Assembly: GCA_030447925.1 (NCBI GenBank)
Contig: JAUJNX010000004.1
Span: 62,001 to 126,000 of the forward strand
Reading direction: 5' to 3'
Source of the DNA: Egibacteraceae bacterium
GTDB taxonomy: Bacteria > Actinomycetota > Nitriliruptoria > Euzebyales > Egibacteraceae
DNA: 64,000 nucleotides
The notes under the pieces were generated by a model that saw only the letters and a list, made by a program, of their open reading frames with translations, made no database searches and was not told where the DNA came from. Position 1 is the first letter of the stretch. Each line of letters opens with the position of its first letter. This document shows, one piece after another, positions 58,983 to 64,000 of the stretch. The translations under genes were made by a program, and so were the position numbers.

Positions 58983-60059
58983 CTAGACCAGTCCCACCTT
59001 GCTGTGGTCGCCCAGCATCAGCCGGTACGCGTGCGGCTTGCGGTCGGTGCGCCCGACCTCGACGTTGCGCCCGATCAGCGAGTCGACGAGCCGGCGCATG
59101 TCGCGGATCGTGGTCTGCTCCAGGACGACGCTGTGCTCGATCTCGGAGTCCTCGATCACGCACGAGTGGTAGATCGCCGTGTACGGCCCGACGAAGGTGT
59201 TCACCAGGCGCGTGCCCTTGCCGATGATGGCGGGCCCGCGCACGAAGGTGTTGACCAGCTGCGCGCCCTCCTCGATGACGACGCGGCCCTGGACCTCGCT
59301 GCGCTCGTCGAGGTGGCCGTCGATGCGCTGCTCGTAGGACTCCAGGACGATGCGGTTCGCCTCGAGCAGGTCGTAGAGCTTGCCGGTGTCCTTCCACCGC
59401 GCCGCCCACCAGCCCTCGATGACGTGGGAGCGCACCGTGTCGCCCTCGTCGATGAGCCACTGGATCGCGTCGGTGATCTCCAGCTCGCCGCGGTCGCTCG
59501 GCTTGATCGCGTGCGCCGCCTCCAGGATGCGGGCGGAGAACACGTAGCACCCGACCAGCGCCAGGTCGCTCTGCGGGTCCTCGGGCTTCTCCACCAGGCG
59601 GGTCACGTCGCCGTTGGGGCCCAGCTCCGCGACGCCGAACTGGCGCGGGTCGCCGACCGGGGACAGCAGGATCTGCGCGGCCGGTCGCGTGGTCCGGAAC
59701 TCCTCCACGAACTCCGCGATCCCGCCGACGATGAGGTTGTCGCCGAGATACATCACGAAGTCGTCGTCGCCCAGGAACGCCTCGGCCGTCAGCACCGCAT
59801 GGGCGAGGCCGAGCGGCTGGGGCTGGTGGACGTAGGTGGCGGAGATGCCGAAGCGGGAGCCGTCGCCGACGTGGGCGCGGATCTCCTCGTGGGTCTCCCC
59901 GACGATGATCCCGACGTCGGTGATGCCCGCGTCGCGGATCGCCTCCAGGCCGAACTCCAGGATCGGCTTGTTGCCGACCGGCACGAGCTGCTTGGCGCTC
60001 GTGTTGGTGATCGGGCGGAGGCGCGTGCCGGCGCCTCCCGACAGCACCAGGGCCTTCAT
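58983..60059 (-). CDS. rmlA: Glucose-1-phosphate thymidylyltransferase, long form
   Basis: A 358-residue nucleotidyltransferase: MKALVLSGGAGTRLRPITNT, SAKQLVPVGNKPILEFGLEA, FVMYLGDNLIVGGIAEFVEE, RLVEKPEDPQSDLALVGCYV, and a C-terminal left-handed beta-helix (VVIEEGAQLVNTFVRGPAII, YTAIYHSCVIEDSEIEHSVV). The long form with beta-helix is common in actinobacteria and archaea; it makes dTDP-glucose and may instead use another sugar phosphate. ATG 60059 has GAGGAG about 9 nt upstream, and the gene follows the LCP gene by 17 bp. Confidence 0.9.
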   Translation of the reverse strand: MKALVLSGGAGTRLRPITNTSAKQLVPVGNKPILEFGLEAIRDAGITDVGIIVGETHEEIRAHVGDGSRFGISATYVHQPQPLGLAHAVLTAEAFLGDDDFVMYLGDNLIVGGIAEFVEEFRTTRPAAQILLSPVGDPRQFGVAELGPNGDVTRLVEKPEDPQSDLALVGCYVFSARILEAAHAIKPSDRGELEITDAIQWLIDEGDTVRSHVIEGWWAARWKDTGKLYDLLEANRIVLESYEQRIDGHLDERSEVQGRVVIEEGAQLVNTFVRGPAIIGKGTRLVNTFVGPYTAIYHSCVIEDSEIEHSVVLEQTTIRDMRRLVDSLIGRNVEVGRTDRKPHAYRLMLGDHSKVGLV

Positions 60060-60076
60060 CGCCTGACTCCTCGGGT

Positions 60077-61447
60077 CTAGCAGGCGACGTCCGAGGTCGA
60101 CGCGCCCGCGAAGGTGGGGCTGGGTTCCGGCGCGGGTGCGGCCGGGGTCTCCGCGGGAGCAGGTGGACTGGTCGCGACCGACCCGCTCCCGGGCGCGGGA
60201 GCGCTGGCGGGCGCCTCCGCGCCCGCAGACCCTACCTCGCCCGGCGAGGGGGGCGCCGCACCGGCCACCGCGGCGGGCTGGTCGATCGTCCCCAGCCGGA
60301 ACCGCCGGAACAGCGCCTCGGCCGGTTCCTCCTGCACGACCAGGACCTCGGCGTCGCCGTACTCGTCGTCCACGGCCGGGACGGTGAAGGTCTGGAGCCG
60401 GTCGCCCGCGAGGTCGCGGAAGGTCCACGCGTAGCGGGCCATCTCCAGCGTGGTGAGGCTGTCGTCGGCGCTGATGGACTGCTGCAGCACGCGCACGAGG
60501 TCCAGGACCCGGGTGGGGTTGGACAGCGTCTCGGCGCTGGCGGCCTGGGCCACCAGCTCGCGCAGGAAGCGCTGCTGGCGGGCGATGCGCCCGAAGTCGC
60601 TGTCGATGTGGCGGGCGCGGACGAACCCGAGCGCCTTCTGGCCGTCGAAGGTCGTGCACCCGGCGGGGATGTCGAGGCCGGCGTAGGCGTCCTCCAGCGG
60701 CTCCTCGACGTGGAAGGTCACGCCGCCGACGGCGTCGACCGCCCCGATGAAGCCCTGGAAGTCGACCTGGACGTAGTGGTCGATGCGCACGCCGGTCAAC
60801 CGCCGGATCGTCTCCACCAGGCAGGTCGGCCCGTCGCTGTCGCCGCTGTCCTCGCCGACGCCGAACGCGTCGTTGATCCGGCCCTCCGACCCGTCGCAGC
60901 GGGTGACGAGCAGGTCGCGCGGGAAGCTGAGGACCGACGCGGTGTCGTTCTCCGCGTCGGCCTGCACGAGCATGAGGGTGTCGGTGAGGTTGGTGCCGTC
61001 CTCGCCGTCGGTGCCCAGGCGCAGCAGGTCGTCCTCGCTGAGGCCGGCGCGCGAGTCGGTGCCGACGACCAGGAAGTTGGTGAGGCCCGCGACCTCCGAG
61101 AGGGCGGGCTCCGAGGCCTCGGCCGCCTGGAGCTGCTCGGCGCCGAGCCCCCCGACCGCCAGCCGGTTGACCGGGCTGCCCCCGAGCCACGCGGCCGCCG
61201 CGACGGTCCCCGCGGCGGTCAGCGACAGGACGAGGACGAACGCGATGGGCAGCCAGATGCGCCGTCCGGACCGCCTGCGCGGCGGCTTGCCCGCCCCGCC
61301 GACCACCGCGGGCCCGAACTGACCCGTCGGGTCGTCCCCCGCGGGCTCGCGGGAGGGCTGGCGCGGTTGCCCCAGATGGGTCGACACGGACGGTGCAGGC
61401 CTCGTTCGGTGGGAGGGGCGGAGCGGAAGTCCGGGCTCCGGCAGCAT
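60077..61447 (-). CDS. LytR-CpsA-Psr (LCP) wall-polymer ligase
   Basis: A 456-residue protein: cytoplasmic Pro/Arg-rich N-terminus, one membrane segment (IWLPIAFVLVLSLTAAGTVA, about 60-80), then an extracellular LCP domain: NFLVVGTDSRAGLSEDD, LTDTLMLVQADAENDTASVL, SFPRDLLVTRCDGSEGRIND, VDFQGFIGAVDAVGGVTFHV, GFVRARHIDSDFGRIARQQR (catalytic arginines). The tail is Pro/Ala rich. LCP enzymes move a polyprenyl-PP-linked polymer to peptidoglycan. ATG 61447 is chosen because TACCGT (61455-61460, minus strand) lies 7 nt before it. It heads the LCP-rmlA-rmlB-rmlD-wbbL operon. Confidence 0.93.
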   Translation of the reverse strand: MLPEPGLPLRPSHRTRPAPSVSTHLGQPRQPSREPAGDDPTGQFGPAVVGGAGKPPRRRSGRRIWLPIAFVLVLSLTAAGTVAAAAWLGGSPVNRLAVGGLGAEQLQAAEASEPALSEVAGLTNFLVVGTDSRAGLSEDDLLRLGTDGEDGTNLTDTLMLVQADAENDTASVLSFPRDLLVTRCDGSEGRINDAFGVGEDSGDSDGPTCLVETIRRLTGVRIDHYVQVDFQGFIGAVDAVGGVTFHVEEPLEDAYAGLDIPAGCTTFDGQKALGFVRARHIDSDFGRIARQQRFLRELVAQAASAETLSNPTRVLDLVRVLQQSISADDSLTTLEMARYAWTFRDLAGDRLQTFTVPAVDDEYGDAEVLVVQEEPAEALFRRFRLGTIDQPAAVAGAAPPSPGEVGSAGAEAPASAPAPGSGSVATSPPAPAETPAAPAPEPSPTFAGASTSDVAC

Positions 61448-61454
61448 CCCGAAG

Positions 61455-61525
61455 ACGGTAGCACGTTGCCTTCTCGTCACCTGCTGCCCATCCCGCCCCG
61501 CCCCGGGGTGCGGCCGGGGCAGGAT
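61455..61525. promoter_or_regulatory. Divergent leaderless promoter pair
   Basis: Minus strand: TACCGT (61455-61460) ends 7 nt before ATG 61447 of the LCP gene. Plus strand: CAGGAT (61520-61525) ends 7 nt before ATG 61533 of the TIGR03089 gene. Neither start has a ribosome-binding site. Confidence 0.45.
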
Positions 61526-61532
61526 GTCGGGC

Positions 61533-62807
61533 ATGCCGCCGCCTCCCCGCCCCCTGCCCCCGTCCGTGCCCGCCCTGGCCCGCGATCGCGTGCGGGGAAG
61601 CGGCGACCAGCCGTTCCTGACCTTCTACGACGACCGCACCGGCGAGCGCACGGAGCTGGGCCACGCGACCTTCGACAACTGGGTGGCCAAGACCGCGAAC
61701 CTGCTGGTCGACGAGCTGGACGTCCGGCGCGGCGACTCCGTCGGGCTGGTCCTGGGGTCGCACTGGACCACCGTCGCGGTCGCCTTCGCCTGCTGGCGGG
61801 TCGGGGTCGCGGCGGTGCCGCTGGACCCCGCGGCCGGCACGGCGGACCTGGGGCGCGCGCTCGCGGCCGTCGGGGCGCGCAGCGCCTTCGTGGGCGAGGA
61901 CACCGCGGCCCCCGACCCCCTGAGCCGCCCGGCGTCTGAGGTGCACGGAACGGACCACGTCCTGCAGTTCGTGCGCATCGGCGCGGGCCCCGGCGGGCGG
62001 GCGTCGGACCCCGCGGCCGCCGGCGACGGGGCGCTGGGCTACGGCGAGGAGGTGCTCGCGTTCGGCGACGACTACGACGACCCGGGCGTCGGCGCCGGCG
62101 ACGTGGCGCTGCTGGTCGGCACGCCGCGGTCGTGGGTGCGCCTGACCCAGGGCAACCTGCTCGCCGCCGCGGCGGGCCTGGCCGACTGGGGGCTGGAGGC
62201 CGGGGACCGGCTGCTGGTCGCGCAGTCGACCCAGACCGTGGACGGGCTGGCGCTGGGGCTGCTGGGGCCGTTCCTGGCCGGGGCGTCGGTGGTGCTGGTG
62301 CGCGGGCTGGACCCCGCCGGGTTCTGGGCCAAGGCGGTGGCGGAGCGGGCCACGCTGGCGCTGGTGCCGGCCGACGTGCTGGCGGTGCTGCCCCCGCCCG
62401 AGCGGACCCACGGCGTGCGCCACCTGCTGGTCCCCGCCGGGGCGGGCCGCGACGCGGTCGGTGCGGCCGCCGCGCGCACCGGCGTCCCCGTCGCCCCCGG
62501 TCACGGCGTGGTCGCCGCGACCTGCGCCTCCAGCCTGGTCCCCGCCGACGCCGGCCCCGCCACCCGCGACTGGCTGTCGCGCTACGCGGCCCCGACCGTG
62601 GGCACGCCGCTGGCCGGCACGGAGCTCACCGTGCAGGCGCTGGACGGCACCTCCCTGGCCGAGGGCGATCGCGGCGAGCTGTGCGTCCGCGGCCCGGTCG
62701 TCACCCCCGACGCGGGTGACGACTGGCTGCACACCGGCGACGAGGGCTTCGTGGAGACCGGCCCCGACGGCCGCCCCTGGGCCTTCGTCACCGGCGCGGT
62801 GATCTAG
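61533..62807 (+). CDS. TIGR03089 family protein
   Basis: A 424-residue protein with the overall plan of an AMP-binding (acyl-CoA-synthetase-like) fold: QPFLTFYDDRTGERTELGHA, GDSVGLVLGSHWTTVAVAFA, AGDVALLVGTPRSWVRLTQG, GTPLAGTELTVQALDGTSLA, LCVRGPVVT, DWLHTGDEGFVETGPDGRPW. The ATP-binding P-loop (S/T-SGTTGxPK) is replaced by LLVGTPRSW, and the C-terminal catalytic lysine domain is missing, so it should not be an active ligase. This matches the actinobacterial TIGR03089 family, which as I recall sits beside the LCP gene in mycobacteria too (Rv3267-Rv3268). Role unknown. Confidence 0.85.
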   Translation: MPPPPRPLPPSVPALARDRVRGSGDQPFLTFYDDRTGERTELGHATFDNWVAKTANLLVDELDVRRGDSVGLVLGSHWTTVAVAFACWRVGVAAVPLDPAAGTADLGRALAAVGARSAFVGEDTAAPDPLSRPASEVHGTDHVLQFVRIGAGPGGRASDPAAAGDGALGYGEEVLAFGDDYDDPGVGAGDVALLVGTPRSWVRLTQGNLLAAAAGLADWGLEAGDRLLVAQSTQTVDGLALGLLGPFLAGASVVLVRGLDPAGFWAKAVAERATLALVPADVLAVLPPPERTHGVRHLLVPAGAGRDAVGAAAARTGVPVAPGHGVVAATCASSLVPADAGPATRDWLSRYAAPTVGTPLAGTELTVQALDGTSLAEGDRGELCVRGPVVTPDAGDDWLHTGDEGFVETGPDGRPWAFVTGAVI

Positions 62808-63241
62808 GCGCCGGGGCCGGGGGCGCGATCGAGGTAGCGGACCACCTCGGCCGCGAAGCGATCGAAGTCGTCGAGGCGGGTCGCCAGCAGCCCGTGGACG
62901 AACGCGGGATCGATGTCCTCGTAGACGTGCACGAGCCGGTTGCGCATCCGCGCCATCGGCTCCAGGCTCGCGGCGAAGTCGGGATCCAGGATCCCGCCTC
63001 GGCCCAGCAGCACGAACACCTCGGCGTACGTGGTCGGCTGGCCCAGCCCGCGGGCCGCGACAAGGTGGTGGCCGACGCTCAGCGCCGTCTCGATGGCGAG
63101 CTGGAGGAACCGCTCGCCGCTCCCGTAGTTCCGCGGGTCGGCGCGGTAGTCGTCGAGGGGCGTGCCGGCGAGGTCCCGCAGGATGGCGACATAGCCAGCG
63201 AGGAGCGCGAAGAGCTGGTCGACGCGGGCGCGATCAACCAC
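62804..63241 (-). CDS. hepT: HepT-like toxin (HEPN RNase)
   Basis: A 145-residue helical HEPN protein of the DUF86/HepT family. The catalytic RNase motif Rx4HxY is complete: R100-NRLV-H105-V-Y107, in the stretch ARMRNRLVHVYEDID. QLAIETALSVGHHLVAARGL is the conserved helix before it. By family it cleaves RNA and is neutralised when the MntA nucleotidyltransferase adds AMP to the tyrosine. Its start overlaps the MntA gene by 8 bp; its stop overlaps the convergent TIGR03089 stop by 4 bp. Confidence 0.9.
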   Translation of the reverse strand: MVDRARVDQLFALLAGYVAILRDLAGTPLDDYRADPRNYGSGERFLQLAIETALSVGHHLVAARGLGQPTTYAEVFVLLGRGGILDPDFAASLEPMARMRNRLVHVYEDIDPAFVHGLLATRLDDFDRFAAEVVRYLDRAPGPGA

Positions 63242-63662
63242 GGCTGAGGGCGCCCCTGCGGGCCCGCTCGCGGGTCATGGCCAGGTACTCGTCGTGGAAG
63301 GGGCGGAAGTCGAGGAACGCGCGCTCGACGCGCTCCCGGAAGGCCACCCGCTCCCGCTCGTCACGGCTGAAGACGACCACGCCCTCCCCCAGCACGCGGA
63401 ACTGCAGCCACAGCGGAGCCCGGTGGAGGCCCAGGAGGTCGACGTCGTCCCGTCCCAGCGCGCGGGCGATGTCGCCCTCGACGCGCGCCTCGTCGAGGAG
63501 CGTCGCCCCGCCGTCGAGGTACACCGCCAGATCGAGGTCGCTGCCCTGTCGCGCGTCCCCCCGGGCGACCGACCCGAACAGGTAGGCGAACCGCACCAGG
63601 GGCTGGGAGGCGAGCACGTCCCGCACGCGGTCCCGAAGACGCGTGACCTCGATCGCGGACAT
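63234..63662 (-). CDS. mntA: MntA-like nucleotidyltransferase antitoxin
   Basis: A 142-residue minimal nucleotidyltransferase: LFGSVARGDARQGSDLDLAV holds GS-x10-DxD (G30, S31, D42, D44), the metal and nucleotide site. The C-terminal helix is rich in Arg/Glu (SRDERERVAFRERVERAFLD). In the MntA-HepT system it adds AMP to the toxin and so inactivates it. It precedes and overlaps the toxin gene, the usual order for such pairs. GATACT lies 6 nt before the ATG, so the message may be leaderless. Confidence 0.9.
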   Translation of the reverse strand: MSAIEVTRLRDRVRDVLASQPLVRFAYLFGSVARGDARQGSDLDLAVYLDGGATLLDEARVEGDIARALGRDDVDLLGLHRAPLWLQFRVLGEGVVVFSRDERERVAFRERVERAFLDFRPFHDEYLAMTRERARRGALSRG

Positions 63663-63739
63663 GCCGCCAGTATCGCTGGTCAGGGCGCGCGAGGCCCTCG
63701 CCCGCGAGGCGGCCTCCTCCCCGGCCGCCACCTGACTGG

Positions 63740-64000
63740 TCAGGAGCGGACCCGGTCGACGATGCCGACCCGGGCGACCTCGTCCTGGCCGAGCCGGCAC
63801 CGCGCCATCCCCTCGTGGGCCCCGTAGCCGCCACCGGCGGTGACGAGCTCGCCCTCGCGGGCCACGAGCTGCCCGCCGGGGCCGACCAGCTCGGCGGGAT
63901 CGAAGCGTGCCGCGTGGCCGGCGGGCCACCACACCGCGAGGGGCCCGTCGGCCGTCTCCAGCCAGAGGCACCCCCCGTCGACGCCCGCGTCCCCGGCCAG
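63740..64000 (-). CDS. Hypothetical protein, C-terminal part
   Basis: The frame runs in from beyond the window; 86 residues remain, beginning LAGDAGVDGGCLWLETADGP and ending QDEVARVGIVDRVRS. The body (LAVWWPAGHAARFDPAELVG, GGQLVAREGELVTAGGGYGA) looks like a small beta-rich domain. I do not recognise a family. It lies 77 bp upstream of mntA on the same strand. Confidence 0.5.
   Translation of the reverse strand: MAGDAGVDGGCLWLETADGPLAVWWPAGHAARFDPAELVGPGGQLVAREGELVTAGGGYGAHEGMARCRLGQDEVARVGIVDRVRS

Noticed and set aside
61533-62807. Active acyl-CoA synthetase
   Set aside because: The ATP P-loop is altered and the C-terminal lysine domain is missing; TIGR03089 fits better.
1-64000. tRNA, rRNA, insertion sequence or prophage genes
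   Set aside because: No cloverleaf, rRNA segment, transposase motif or terminal inverted repeats were recognised on either strand by reading; a covariance-model scan was not possible.

Overview
The window is about 64 kb of very GC-rich DNA. It has abundant GTG starts, 4-bp ATGA/GTGA gene overlaps, an XRE-DUF5753/DUF397 regulator pair, a polyprenol-phosphate-mannose synthase, a GT87-type mannosyltransferase, a TIGR03089 protein and a SpoIID protein with cell-wall-binding repeats 2. Together these point to an actinobacterium; the SpoIID/CWB2 combination makes me think of a deep-branching high-GC class (Nitriliruptoria or Acidimicrobiia-like), but that placement is a guess. No tRNA, rRNA, CRISPR, transposase or phage gene was recognised. 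Almost the whole window is a cell-envelope glycan locus.

Layout. 1-2.3 kb: end of a sugar ABC substrate-binding protein, an XRE/DUF397 pair and a small unknown gene. 2.3-10 kb: three related GT-C-like polytopic proteins with a WFDE[AG]QAW motif (one broken by a perfect 50-bp tandem duplication) and two more large membrane proteins. 10-11.9 kb: a small redox operon (PPOX flavoprotein, DsbA-like, metallo-hydrolase) behind a promoter with a clear palindromic operator. 12-20.5 kb: GT87, a GT39-like protein, a fourth WFDE paralogue, a Glf-like flavoprotein, polyprenol-phosphate-mannose synthase and a Wzx-like flippase. 20.5-33 kb: a sulfotransferase/GT2/GT4/GT4 gene and several GT4-type glycosyltransferases in one long overlapping run that ends in an ABC-2 polysaccharide exporter (permease plus ATPase). 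33-39 kb: a WbpI-like 2-epimerase and a WbpE-WbpB-WbpA-like operon for a UDP-diamino-sugar uronate. 38.7-46.5 kb: GT2 and GT4 enzymes, a methyltransferase-GT2 fusion and a sugar epimerase. 46.5-50.7 kb: a PA14/CARDB membrane-anchored surface protein, a second ABC polysaccharide exporter and a WbpA-like dehydrogenase. 50.8-56 kb: SpoIID-CWB2 and a PWSSR-repeat membrane protein, both frameshifted. 56-62.8 kb: wbbL-like, rmlD, rmlB, rmlA, LCP ligase and TIGR03089, a block that as I recall resembles Rv3265c-Rv3268 of M. tuberculosis. 62.8-63.7 kb: a MntA-HepT toxin-antitoxin pair; then a partial unknown gene.

How it fits together (inference): nucleotide sugars (dTDP-rhamnose, UDP-diNAc-uronates) and polyprenol-P-mannose feed cytoplasmic GT2/GT4 and membrane GT-C enzymes. 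Glycans leave through two ABC exporters and a flippase, and LCP attaches a rhamnose-linked polymer to peptidoglycan.

Two window-wide observations matter. First, at least seven genes carry 1-2 nt frameshifts, mostly in G/C runs, with good protein similarity on both sides; consensus errors or recent decay could explain this, and I flag each case. Second, about ten starts sit 6-7 nt after a TANNNT-like hexamer with no ribosome-binding site, which looks like leaderless transcription and fixes several start codons.
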